Assembly (NCBI RefSeq): GCF_032854445.1 | Contig: NW_027018201.1 | Coordinates: 1-59,000 of the forward strand | Length of the DNA: 59,000 nucleotides | From: Liolophura sinensis | Lineage: Eukaryota > Mollusca > Polyplacophora > Chitonida > Chitonidae | Reading direction: 5' to 3' | Part shown: one piece after another, positions 1 through 13,476 of the stretch | How positions within the stretch are numbered: the first letter of the stretch is position 1 | Layout: each line of letters begins with the position of its first letter | Made by a program: the position numbers and the translations under genes | The notes under the pieces: model-generated | The model's input: the letters and a program-made list of their open reading frames with translations, nothing else | What the model was told of the DNA's origin: nothing | The model's database searches: none

Positions 1-1023
1 ACTGATTACAAAGTCCACCTTGTAACTGAACATGCTATTTTAATGGTTACAATGTTCATCTTGTAAATCAGCATGTTTTTATAATGATTACAATGTTCAC
101 CTTGTAACTGAACATGCTATTATAATGATGACAATGTTCATTTTGTAAATGAGCACGCTATTATACTGTTTAAAATGTTCATCTTGTAACTGAGCATGCT
201 ATTACAATGATTACAATGTTCATCTTGTAACTGAACATGCAATTATAATAATTACAATGTTTATCTTGCAACTGAACATGCAATTATAAGGATTATATTG
301 TTCACTTTGTAACTAAACATGCTATTACAATGATTACAATGTTCATCTTGTAACTAAACATGCTATTATGTCGATTACAATCTTCATCTTGCAAGTGAGC
401 ATGATATCATAATGATTACAATGTTCATCTTGTAATTGAACGTGCTAATAAAATGAATACAATGTTCATTTTGTAACTGATGATGTTATTATAATGATTA
501 CAATATTCATCTTGTAACTGAATATGCTAATGTAATGATTACAATGTCCATTTTGCAACTGAGCATGCTTTTATACTGATTACAATGTCCACCTTGTAAC
601 TGAACATGCTATTATAATGATTACAATGTTCATCTTATAACTGAGAATGTCTTTCTAATGATTACAATGTTGGCCTTGTAACTGAACATGCTTTTATAAT
701 GATTACAATGTTCCTCTTGTAATTGAACGTGCTAATATAATGAATACAATGTACATTTTGTAACTGATGATGTTATTATAATGATTACAATGTTCCTCTT
801 GTAATTGAACGTGCTAATATAATGAATACAATGTACATTTTGTAACTGATGATGTTATTATAATGATTACAATGTTCATCTTGTAAGTGAATATGCTAAT
901 GTAATGATTACGATGTCCATTTTGCAAATGAGTATGCTTTTATACTGATTACAATGTCCACCTTGTAACTGAACATGCTAATATAATGATTACAATGTTC
1001 ATCTTGTAACTGAGCATGTTTTT

Positions 1024-4000
1024 ATAATGATTACAATGTTCACCATGTCACTGAAAGTGATATTATAATAGTTTTAATGTTCATTTTGTAACTGAACACG
1101 GTATTAGGTTATTGCAATGTTCATCCTGTAACCAAATATGCTATTATAATGATTACAATGTTCATCTTGTAACTGAGCATGCTATTACAATGATTACAAT
1201 GTTCATCTTGTAACTGACCATGCTGTTGTTATGATTACAATGTTTATCTTGTAACTGAACAGGCTAATATAATGATTACAATATTCATTTTGCAACTGAA
1301 CATGCTTTTTTACTGATCACAATGTTCATCTTGTAACTACATATGCTATAATAATGATTACAATGTTCATCTTGTAATGAAATATGCTAATATAATGATT
1401 TCAATATTCATTTTGTAACTGAGCATGATATTATATTAATTACAATAATGATTTTGTAACCGTTGACGCTATTTAATGATTACAATGTTCACCTTGTAAC
1501 TGAGCATGCTAATATAATGATTTAAATGTTGACCTTGTCACTGAACGTGCTATTATAATAATTTTAATGTTCATTTTGTAACTGAACACGGTATTAGGTT
1601 ATTATAATGTTCATCTTGTAACTGAATATGCTATTATAATGATTGCAATGTTCATCTTGGCACTGAACATTCTATTATAATGATTTCAATGTTCATTTTG
1701 TAACTGAACACGCTATTAAATTATTACAATGTTCATCCTGTAACTAAACATGCTATTATAATGATTACAATGTTCATCTTGTAACTGAGCACGCTATTGT
1801 AATGATTACAATGTTCACCTTGTAACTGAGCACATTATTATAATGATTACAATGTTCATCTAGTAACTAAATATGCTATTGTAATGATTACAATGTCCAT
1901 TTTGCAACTGAGCATGCTTGTATACTGATTACAATGTTCACCTTGCAACTGATGATGTTTTTATAATGATTACAATGTTCATCTTGTAATTGAACATGCA
2001 ATTATAAGGATTACAATGTTCACTTTGTAACTGAACATGCTATTACAATGATTACAATGTTCATCTTGTAACTGAACATGCTATTATGTCGATTACAATG
2101 TTCATCTTGCAACTGAGCATGATATTATAATGATTACAATGATCATCTTGTAATTGAACGTGCTAATATAATGAATACAATGTTCATTTTGTAACTGATG
2201 ATGTTATTATAATGATTACAATATTCATCTTGTAACTGAATATGCTAATGTAATGATTACAATGCCCATTTTGCAACTGAGCATGCTTTTATACTGATTA
2301 CAATGTCCACCTTGTAACTGAACATGCTATTATATTGATTTCAATGTTCATCTTGTAACTGAACATGTTTTTATAATGATTACAATGTTCACCTTGTAAC
2401 TGAACATGCTTTTATAATGATTACAATGTTCATCTTGTAATTGAACGTGCTAATATAATGAATACAATGTTCATTTTGTAACTGATGATGTTATTATAAT
2501 CATTAAAATATTCATCTTGTAACTGAATATGCTAATGTAATGATTATAATGTCCATTTTGCAACTGAGCATGCTTTTATACTGATTACAATGTCCACTTT
2601 GTAACTGAACGTGCTATTATAATGATTTCAATGTTCATCTTGTAACTGAGCATGTTTTTATAATGATTACAATGTTCACCTTGCAACTGATGATGTTTTT
2701 ATAATGATTACAATGATCATCTTGTAACTGAACATGTAATTATAAGGATTACAATGTTCACTTTGTAACTGGACATGCTATTACAATGATTACAATGTTA
2801 ATCTTGTAACTGAAAATGCTATTATGTCGATTCCAATCTTCATCTTGCAACTGCGCATGATATTATAATGATTACAATGTTCATCTTGTAATTGAACGTG
2901 CTAATATAATGAATACAATGTTCATTTTGTAACTGATGATGTTATTATAATGATTACAATATTCATCTTGTAACTGAATATGCTAATGTAATGATTACAA
3001 TGTCCATTTTGCAACTGAGCATGCTTTTATACTGATTACAATGTCCACCTTGTAACTGAACATGCTATTATAATGATTTCAATGTTCATCTTGTAACTAC
3101 ATATGCTATAATAATGATTACAATGTTCATCTTGTAATGAAATATGCTAATATAATGATTGCAATATTCATTTTGTAACTGAGCATGCTATTATATTGAT
3201 TACAATGATGATTTTGTAACCGTTGACGCTATTATAATAATTACAATGTTTACTTTGTAACTGAACATGCTATTCCAATGATTACAATGTTCATCATGTA
3301 ACTGAACATGCTATTATGTCGATTACAATTTTCATCTTGTAACTGAAAATGATATTATAATGATTACAATGTTTATCTTGCAACTGAGCATGCTATTATA
3401 ATGATTATAATGTTCACTATGTAACTGAACTTGCTATTTTAACTTTTACAATGTTCACCTTGTAACTGAGCATGCTATTATAATAATTTTAATGATCATT
3501 TTGTCACTGAACGTGCTATTTTAATAATTTTAATGTTCATTTTGTAAATGAACACGGTATTAGGTTATTATAATGTTCATCTTGTAACTGAATATGCTAT
3601 TATAATGATTACAATGTTCATCTTGCCACTGAACATTCTATTATAATGATTTCAATGTTCATTTTGTAACTGAACACGCTATTAAATTATTACAATGTTA
3701 ATCTAGTAACTGAACATGCTATTTTAACTATTACAATGTTCATCTTGTAACTGAGCATGCTATTGTAATGATTACAATGTTCACCTTGTAACTGAACATG
3801 CTATTATAATGATTACAATGTTCATCTTGTAACTGAGCATGCTATTGTAATGATTACAATGTTCACCTTGTAACTGAGCACATGATTATAATGATTACAA
3901 TGTTCATCTTGTAACTAAATATGCTATTGTAATGATTACAATGTCCTTTTTGCAACTGAGCATGCTTGTATTCTAATTACAATGTTCACCTTGCAACTGA

Positions 4001-4185
4001 TGATGTTTTTTTAATGATTACAATGTTCATCTTGTAACTGAACATACAATTATAAGGATTACAATGTTCACTTTGTAAGTGAACATGCTATTACAATGAT
4101 TACAATGTTCATCTTGTAACTGAACATGCTATTATGTCGATTACAATCTTCATCTTGCAACTGAGCATGATATTATAATGATTAC
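1024..4185. repeat. ~5.5-kb-period duplication, copy 1 (within S1)
   Basis: The monomer order here recurs at 6470-9757. The offset is 5446 bp at the start (CACCATGTCACT at 1041 versus 6487) and 5569 bp at the end (ATTATGTCGA at 4131 versus 9700). The difference is an extra group of three monomers near 7155-7276 in the second copy plus one base near 6917. Just after 4185 the copies diverge: this one continues with the TTGTAATTGAACGTGC monomer type, the other with TTGCAACTGAGCATGC. Edges are approximate because all flanks are satellite. Confidence 0.85.
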
Positions 4186-4700
4186 AATGTTCATCTTGTA
4201 ATTGAACGTGCTAATATAATGAATACAATGTTCATTTTGTAACTGATGATGTTATTATAATGTTACAATATTCATCTTGTAACTGAATATGCTAATGTAA
4301 TGATTACAATGTCCATTTTCCAACTGAGCATGCTTTTATACTGATTAAAATGTCCACCTTGTAACTGAACATGCTATTATAATGATTTAAATGTTCATCT
4401 TGTAACTGAGCATGTTTTTATAATGATTACAATGTTCACCTTGTAACTGAACATGCTTTTATAATAATTACAATGTTCATCTTGTAATTGAACGTGCTAA
4501 TATAATGAATACAATGTTTTTTTTGTAACTGATGATGTTATTATAATGATTACAATATTCATCTTGTAAGTGAATATGCTAATGTAATGATTACAATGTC
4601 CATTTTGCAACTGACAATGCTTTTATACTGATTACAATGTTCACTTTGTCACTGATGATGTTTTTATAATGATTACAATGTTCATCTTGTAACTACATAT

Positions 4701-5110
4701 GCTATAATACTGATTACAATGTTCATCTTGTAATGAAATATGCTAATATAGTAACTGCAATATTAATTTTGTAACTGAGCATGCTATCATATTGATTACA
4801 ATGATGATTTTGTAACCGTTGACGCTATTATAATGATTACAATATTAATTTTGTAACTGAGCATGCTATTATACTGATTACAATGTTCATCTTGTAACTG
4901 AACATGCTATTATAATGATTACAATGTTCATGTTGTAACTGAACATGCTATTATACTGATAACAATGTTCATCTTGTAACTGGGCATACTAGTATAATGA
5001 TTACAATGTTCATTTTGTAACTGAGCATGCTATTATACTGATTACAATTTTTATCTTTTAATTGAGCATGGTATTATAATAAGTACATTGCTCATCCTGC
5101 ATTTGAGCAA
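4701..5110. repeat. 410-bp tandem duplication, copy 1 (10 monomers)
   Basis: This is an exact ten-monomer unit directly adjacent to a near-identical copy at 5111-5520. Shared markers include GCTATAATA at 4701 and 5111 and the unusual GCTATCATATTG monomer near 4780 and 5190. Differences are few, for example GTAACTGC versus ATAATTGC. The unit ends in an atypical monomer with GCTCATCCTGCATTTGAG. Confidence 0.9.
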
Positions 5111-5520
5111 GCTATAATAGTGATTACAATGTTCATCTTGTAATGAAATATGCTAATATAATAATTGCAATATTCATTTTGTAACTGAGCATGCTATCAT
5201 ATTGATTACAATGATGATTTTGTAACCGTTGACGCTATTATAATGATTACAATATTAATTTTGTAACTGAGCATGCTATTATACTGATTACAATGTTCAT
5301 CTTGTAACTGAACATGCTATTATAATGATTACAATGTTCATGTTGTAACTGAACATGCTATTATACTGATAACAATGTTCATCTTGTAACAGGGCATACT
5401 AGTATAATGATTACAATGTTCATTTTGTAACTGAGCATGCTATTATACTGATTACAATTTTTATCTTTTAATTGAGCATGCTATTATAATAAGTACATTG
5501 CTCATCCTGCATTTGAGGAA
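5111..5520. repeat. 410-bp tandem duplication, copy 2 (10 monomers)
   Basis: Second copy of the 4701-5110 unit at an offset of exactly 410 bp. High similarity and direct adjacency suggest a recent local exchange between misaligned arrays. Confidence 0.9.
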
Positions 5521-5833
5521 GCTATTATAATTATTACAATGTTCATCTTGTAATTGAGCATACTAGTATAATGATTACAATGTTAATTTTGTAACTGAGC
5601 ATGCTATTTTACTGATTACAATGTTCATCTTGTAATTGAGCATGCTATTATAATGATTACAATGTTCATGTTGTAACTGAACATGCTATTATACTGATAA
5701 CAATGTTCATCTTGTAACTAAACATAACATTACAATAATTACAATGTTCATTTTGTAACTGAATATGCTATTATATTGATTACAATGTTCATCTTGTAAC
5801 TGAACATCCTAATATAATGATTACAATGTTCAT

Positions 5834-5885
5834 CTGGTAACTGAGTGAGTGCTTGGGTTTTAACGTCGTTCTCTCTGGTAACTGA
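5834..5885 (-). mobile_element. SINE-tail fragment in satellite, copy 1
   Basis: A 30-bp non-satellite core (5845-5874) lies between two copies of CTGGTAACTGA (5834-5844 and 5875-5885). On the minus strand the core reads ACGACGTTAAAACCCAAGC and then CACTCAC. This matches the 3' end of the full SINE at 14110-14477 with about two differences over 31 bases. The flanking 11-mer looks like a target-site duplication of a strongly 5'-truncated SINE, because both sides share the CTGG variant of the usual CTTG. Core plus one flank is 41 bp, so satellite phase is kept. Replacement of part of a monomer by SINE sequence would look the same. Confidence 0.85.
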
Positions 5886-6469
5886 ACATGTTATTATAAT
5901 GATTACAATGTTCATCTTGTAACTGAGCATACTAGTATAATGATTACATTGTTAATTTTGTAACTGAGCATGCTATTATACTGATTACAATGTTCATCTT
6001 GTAATTGAGCATGCTATTATAATGAATACAATGTTTATGTTGTTACTGAACATGCTATTATACTGATAACAATGTTCATCTTGTAACTAAGCATGATATT
6101 ATAATAATTACAATGTTCATTTAGTAAGTGAACATGCTATTATAATAATTACAATGTTCATCTTGTAACTGAACGTCCTAATATGATGATTACAATGATC
6201 ATCTTGTAAGTAAACATGTTATTATAATGATTACAATGTTCACCTTGTAAATGAACATGCCATTACAATAACTAAAATATTTATCTTGTAACTGAACATG
6301 CTATTATATCAATTACAATCCTCACGTTTCAACTAAACGTGCTAATATAATGATTACAATGTTTATCTTGTAACTGAAGATGCTATTATAATAATTACAA
6401 AGGGTGTCTTGTAACTGAACGTGCTATTATAGTAATTACAATAATCACCTTGTAACTGAACATGCTATT

Positions 6470-9400
6470 ATAATGATTACAATGTTCACCATGTCACTAA
6501 AAGTGATATTATAATAGTTTTAATGTTCATTTTGTAACTGAACACGGTATTAGGTTATTGCAATGTTCATCCTGTAACCGAATATGCTATTATAATGATT
6601 ACAATGTTCATCTTGTAACTGAGCATGCTATTACAATGATTACAGTGTTCATCTTGTAACTGACCATGCTGTTATTATGATTACAATGTTCATCTTGTAA
6701 CTGAACATGCTAAAATAATGATTACAATGTTCATTTTGCAACAGAACATGCTTTTATACTGATTACAATGCTCATCTTATAACTACATATGCTATAATAA
6801 TGATTACAATGTTCATCTTGTAATGAAATATGCTAATATAATGATTGTAATATTCATTTTGTAACTAGGCATGCTATTATATTGATTACAATGATGATTT
6901 TGTAACAGTTGACGCTATTTTAATGATTACAATGTTCACCTTGTAACTGAGCATGCTATTATAATGATTTAAATGTTCACCTTGTCACTGAACGTGCTAT
7001 TATAACAATTTTAATGTTCATTTTGTAACTGAACACAGTATTAGGTTATTATAATGTTCATCTTGTAACTGAATATGCTATTATAATGATTGCAATGTTT
7101 ATCTTGGCACTGAACATTCTCTTATAATGGTTTCAATGTTCATTTTGTAACTGAACACGGTATTAGGATGTTATAATGTTCATCTTGTAACTGAATATGC
7201 TATTATAATGATTGCAATGTTCATCTTGGCACTGAACATTCTATTATAATGATTTCAATGTTCATTTTGTAACTGAACACGCTTTTAAATTATTACAATG
7301 TTCATCCTGTAACTGAACATGCTATTATAATGATTACAATGTTCATCTTGTAACTGAGCACGCTATTGTAATGATTACAATGTTCACCTTGTAACTGAGC
7401 ACATTATTATAATGATTACAATGTTCATCTAGTAACTAAATATGCTATTGTAATGATTACAATGTCCATTTTGCAACTGAGCATGCTTGTATACTGATTA
7501 CAATGTTCACCTTGCAACTGATGATGTTTTTATAATGATTACAATGTTCATCTTGTAATTGAACATGCAATTATAAGGATTACAATGTTCACTTTGTAAC
7601 TGAACATGCTATTACAATGATTACAATGTTCATCTTGTAACTGAACATGCTATTATGTCGATTACAATGTTCATCGTGCAACTGAGCATGATATTATAAT
7701 GATTACAATGATCATCTTGTAATTGAACGTGCTAATATAATGAATACAATGTTCATTTTGTAACTGATGATGTTATTATAATGATTACAATATTCATCTT
7801 GTAACTGAATATGCTAATGTAATGATTACAATGCCCATTTTGCAACTGAGCATGCTTTTATACTGATTACAATGTCCACCTTGTAACTGAACATGCTATT
7901 ATATTGATTTCAATGTTCATCTTGTAACTGAACATGTTTTTATAATGATTACAATGTTCACCTTGTAACTGAACATGCTTTTATAATGATTACAATGTTC
8001 ATCTTGTAATTGAACGTGCTAATATAATGAATACAATGTTCATTTTGTAACTGATGATGTTATTATAATCATTAAAATATTCATCTTGTAACTGAATATG
8101 CTAATGTAATGATTATAATGTCCATTTTGCAACTGAGCATGCTTTTATACTGATTACAATGTCCACTTTGTAACTGAACGTGCTATTATAATGATTTCAA
8201 TGTTCATCTTGTAACTGAGCATGTTTTTATAATGATTACAATGTTCACCTTGCAACTGATGATGTTTTTATAATGATTACAATGATCATCTTGTAACTGA
8301 ACATGTAATTATAAGGATTACAATGTTCACTTTGTAACTGGACATGCTATTACAATGATTACAATGTTAATCTTGTAACTGAAAATGCTATTATGTCGAT
8401 TCCAATCTTCATCTTGCAACTGCGCATGATATTATAATGATTACAATGTTCATCTTGTAATTGAACGTGCTAATATAATGAATACAATGTTCATTTTGTA
8501 ACTGATGATGTTATTATAATGATTACAATATTCATCTTGTAACTGAATATGCTAATGTAATGATTACAATGTCCATTTTGCAACTGAGCATGCTTTTATA
8601 CTGATTACAATGTCCACCTTGTAACTGAACATGCTATTATAATGATTTCAATGTTCATCTTGTAACTACATATGCTATAATAATGATTACAATGTTCATC
8701 TTGTAATGAAATATGCTAATATAATGATTGCAATATTCATTTTGTAACTGAGCATGCTATTATATTGATTACAATGATGATTTTGTAACCGTTGACGCTA
8801 TTATAATAATTACAATGTTTACTTTGTAACTGAACATGCTATTCCAATGATTACAATGTTCATCATGTAACTGAACATGCTATTATGTCAATTACAATTT
8901 TCATCTTGTAACTGAAAATGATACTATAATGATTACAATGTTTATCTTGCAACTGAGCATGCTATTATAATGATTATAATGTTCACTATGTAACTGAACT
9001 TGCTATTTTAAGTTTTACAATGTTCACCTTGTAACTGAGCATGCTATTATAATAATTTTAATGATCATTTTGTCACTGAACGTGCTATTTTAATAATTTT
9101 AATGTTCATTTTGTAAATGAACACGGTATTAGGTTATTATAATGTTCATCTTGTAACTGAATATGCTATTATAATGATTACAATGTTCATCTTGCCACTG
9201 AACATTCTATTATAATGATTTCAATGTTCATTTTGTAACTGAACACGCTATTAAATTATTACAATGTTAATCTAGTAACTGAACATGCTATTTTAACTAT
9301 TACAATGTTCATCTTGTAACTGAGCATGCTATTGTAATGATTACAATGTTCACCTTGTAACTGAACATGCTATTATAATGATTACAATGTTCATCTTGTA

Positions 9401-9757
9401 ACTGAGCATGCTATTGTAATGATTACAATGTTCACCTTGTAACTGAGCACATGATTATAATGATTACAATGTTCATCTTGTAACTAAATATGCTATTGTA
9501 ATGATTACAATGTCCTTTTTGCAACTGAGCATGCTTGTATTCTAATTACAATGTTCACCTTGCAACTGATGATGTTTTTATAATGATTACAATGTTCATC
9601 TTGTAGATGAACATGCAATTATAAGGATTACAATGTTCACTTTGTAACTGAACATGCTATTACAATGATTACAATGTTCATCTTGTAACTGAACATGCTA
9701 TTATGTCGATTACAATATTCATCTTGCAACTGAGCATGATATTATAATGATTACAAT
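6470..9757. repeat. ~5.5-kb-period duplication, copy 2 (within S1)
   Basis: This is the partner of 1024-4185, with near-identical monomer order. It carries one extra trimer: the ACACGGTATTAGG monomer and the two after it occur twice in succession (around 7030 and 7155), adding about 122 bp. Its part from 7652 to 9700 (2048 bp, about 50 monomers) is missing from the related region of S3 near 34561. Confidence 0.85.
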
Positions 9758-12530
9758 GTTTATCTTGCAACTGAGCATGCTATTATAATGATTATAATGT
9801 TCACTTCGTAACTGAACATGCTATTTTAACTTTTACAATGTTCATCTTGTAACCGTTGACGCTATTATAATGATTACAATGTTCACCTTGTAACTGAGCA
9901 TGCTATTATAATAATTTTAATGATCATTTTGTCACTGAACGTGCTGTTTTAATAATTTTAATGTTCATTTTGTAAATGAACACGGTATTAGGTTATTATA
10001 ATGTTCATTTTGTAACTGAATATGCTATTATAATGATTACAATGTTCATCTTGCCATTGAACATTCTATTATAATGATTTCAATGTTCATTTTGTAACTG
10101 AACACGCTATTAAATTATTACAATGGTAATCTAGTAACTGAACATGCTATTATAATGATTACAATGTTCATCATGTAACTGAACACGCTATTGTAATGAT
10201 TACAATGTTCACCTTGTAACTGAGCCCATTTTTATAATGATTACAATGTTCATCTTGCAACTGAATATGCTATTGTAATGATTACAATGTCCATTTTGCA
10301 ACTGAGCATGCTTGTATACTGATTACAATGTTCACCTTGCAACTGATGATGTTTTTATAATGATTACAATGTTCATCTTGTAACTGAACATGCAATTATA
10401 AGGATTACGATGTTCACTTTGTAACTGAACATGCTATTATGTCGATTACAATCTTCATCTTGCAACTGAGCATGATATTATAATGACTACAATTGTTCAT
10501 CTTGTAATTGGACGTGCTAATATAATAAATACAATGTTCATTTTGTAACTGATGATGTTATTATAATGATTACAGTATTCATCTTGTAACTGAATATGCT
10601 AATGTAATGATTACAATGTCCATTTTGCAACTGAGCATGCTTTTATACTGATTACAATGTCCACCTTGTAACTGAACATGCTATTATAATGATTACAATG
10701 TTCATCTTGTAACTGAGCATGTCTTTATAATGATTACAATGTTCACCTTGTAACTGAACATGCTTTTATAATGATTACAATGTTCATCTTGTAATTGAAC
10801 GTGCTAAAATAATGAATACAATGTACATTTTGTAACTGATGATATTATTATAATGATTACAATGTTCATCTTGTAAGTGAATATGCTAATGTAATAATTA
10901 CAATGTCCATTTTGCAACTGAGCAGGCTTTTATACTGATTACAATGTTCACCTTGTAACTGATGATGTTTTATAATGATTACAATGTTCATCTTGTAACT
11001 GAACATGCTTTTATAATGATTACAATGTTCATCTTGTAATTAAACGTGCTAATATAATGAATACAATGTTCATTTTGTAACTGATGATGTTATTATAATG
11101 ATTACAATATTCATCTTGTAAGTGAATATGCTAATGTAATGATTACAATGTCCTTTTTGCAACTGAGCATGCTTTTATACTGATTACAATTTTCACCTTG
11201 TAACTGATGATGTTTTTATAATGATTACAATGTTCATCTTGTAACTACATATGCTATAATAGTGATTACAATGTTCATCTTGTAATGAAATATGCTAATA
11301 TAATAATTGCAATATTCATTTTGTAACTGAGCATGCTATTATATTAATTACAATGATGATTTTGTAACCGTTGACGCTATTATAATGATTACAATGTTTA
11401 CTTTGTAACTGAACATGCTATTACAATGATTACAATGTTCATCTTGTATTTTAACATGCTATTATGTCGATTACAATCTTCATCTTGTAACTGAAAATGA
11501 TATTATAATGATTACAATGTTTATCTTGCAACTGAGCATGCTATTATAATGATTACAATGTTCTCTTCGTAACTGAACATGCAATTATAACTATTACAAT
11601 GTTCATCTTGTAACTGGGCATGTTTTTATAATGATTACAATGTTCATCTTGTAACTGAGCACGCTATTGTAATGATTACAATGTTCACCTTGTAACTGAG
11701 CACATTAATATAATGATTACAATGTTCATCTTGTAATTGAACGTGCTAATATAATGAATACAATGTTCATTTTGTAACTGATGATGTTATTATAATAATT
11801 ACAATATTCATCTTGTAACTGAATATGCTAATGTAATGATTACAATGTCCATTTTGCAACTGAGCATGCTTTTATACTGATTACAATGTCCACCTTGTAA
11901 CTGAACATGCTATTATAATGATTACAATGTTCACCTTGTAACTGAGCATGTTTTTATAATGATTACAATGTTCACCTTGTAACTGAACATGCTATTTTAA
12001 TGATGACAATGTTCATTTTGTAACTGAACATGCTATTATGTCGATTACAATCTTCATCTTGTAACTGAAAATGATATTATAATGATTACAATGTTTATCT
12101 TGCAACTGAGCATGCTATTATATGGATTACAATGTTCACTTCGTAACTGAACATGCTATTATAACTATTACAATGTTCATCTTGTAACTGGTCATGTTTT
12201 TATAATGATTACAATGTTCACCTTGTAACTGAGCACGCTATTGTAATGATTACAATGTTCACCTTGTAACTGACCACATTATTATAATAATTACAATGTT
12301 CATCTTGTAATTGAACGTGCTATTATAATAATTACAATGTTCATCTTGTAACTGAACATGCTATTATGATTACAATTTTCATCTTGTAACTGAGCTTTCT
12401 ATTGTAATGATTACAATGTTTACCTTGTAACTGAGCGTGCTAATATAATGATTACAATGTTCACCTTGTAACTGAGCATGCTAATATAATGATTACAATG
12501 TTTATCTTGTAACTGAGCATGCTATTATAA

Positions 12531-13476
12531 AACACGAGTCTCTTTAACTGGATTTAGTCTATTTCAGCTAAGGGGAAAAATGAAAGATTTAGTCTGGATA
12601 ATGTGTGGTAATAAGATGAGCATTTTAGCGTGTATTAGGTCCAAACTGCATCTTTGTACCGTTGATCGTTGAGAAGAAATAGAAGGCATTTCTCAATATT
12701 GGCACTTAAAAGATGGTGCCAGCTAGGAAATCAGCTCTAACCCCAGTGTTCCATGTGGGATTACAGAGAACACTTGGTCCCGCAGCTTTTATGATCGTTT
12801 CTCTTTTCAGTCATTATAGCAAGGTTTCTCAACAATCGACAAAAAAATATGAAAATAAATCAGCAGAGAACTATCTGCAATCCGTGGTATCCCGTGCCTT
12901 GACAGGTGTAAGGCAACCTGATTTTTAAGTAACACCGCGCAGTGATTGCTTTCAACCTTTGAATCTTTCTTTCATACTTGCATTACAATGTGACGTCAAA
13001 CCCAATCATCCAGTCATTCGGTGATTACTGTTACACAACAATTGAATCAAACCTTTCAGGTGTCATTTCAAGAGATCTAAAACGCTATCTAATTAGCAAC
13101 AAAGGCTTCAAAGGCTTAATTTGTGCTCTTGTGTACACAGTGCTTATTAGTACACGGACCCTGTCTGTGGAATTTTGTGTATATGTCGTCATACACTCAG
13201 TTATACCGTGGACTTTCGCTCTTGTAAATATTGCCTCTGTGCATTTTTCAGCATTGTGTAAGTACTTTAGTATTTGTATAGATATTGCTATCATTTCTTG
13301 TTAAACTTAAGTATTTTAGCTCTTGTAAAAGTCTTGTTATCTGTTCCTGTTAAATGTAATAAATTGTTGAAAAATAAAATCTGCTGGTTTTGGTTACTTT
13401 TATGTGCGGCTAAACTGTCGTGTATTTCGAACAAGCCATCTCTTTATAATACAGACAGTTTGGGTCGTAACATTAT
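12531..13476. other. 5' segment of insert A, no recognised gene
   Basis: Non-repetitive sequence of higher GC than the satellite. Open frames of 71 codons (12713-12928, +) and 108 codons (12978-13304, +) are kept in all four insert copies. The 108-codon product is rich in hydrophobic residues. Its few differences between copies include amino-acid changes (I/V, P/L, A/P) as readily as silent ones, so purifying selection is not evident. Two AATAAA motifs (13358-13363 and 13373-13378) precede a GT-rich stretch and could be a polyadenylation region. In the B type the second is replaced by a run of A. I recognise no protein family. Confidence 0.6.

Larger units (their letters stand above)
1..12530. 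repeat. Satellite block S1, 41-bp monomer array
   Basis: About 305 head-to-tail copies of a 41-bp AT-rich monomer fill this block without a gap. A clean example is 4878-4918. It holds the dyad ATGTTCA / TGAACAT (4883-4889 and 4899-4905, 9-nt spacer) and the palindrome ATTATAAT (4909-4916). Monomers differ from each other at several positions (GAACATGC, GAGCATGC, GATGATGTT, CATATGCT and CGTTGACGCT types), and the order of types repeats at longer periods. A few monomers are 40 bp. The block ends exactly where insert A begins, after CTATTATAA. The first ~1 kb matches S3 from about 28630, and 5961-12530 matches 32871-37676. I see no gene here; short reading frames are translations of the repeat. 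Confidence 0.97.

Noticed and set aside
4878-4918. CENP-B box in the monomer
   Set aside because: The monomer has no TTCG...CGGG arrangement, and I found none in the insert either.
5748-5930. A 60-codon minus-strand reading frame repeated at eight places (also 15660, 23190, 40806, 49837, 52826, 55362, 58555)
   Set aside because: It is the translation of satellite monomers across the SINE-tail fragment. Forty-one is not divisible by three, so the frame shifts every monomer, and there is no sign of a gene beyond its being copied with the array.
1-12530. CRISPR-like array
   Set aside because: Repeats abut directly with no unique spacers, there are no cas genes, and the SINE content is eukaryotic.
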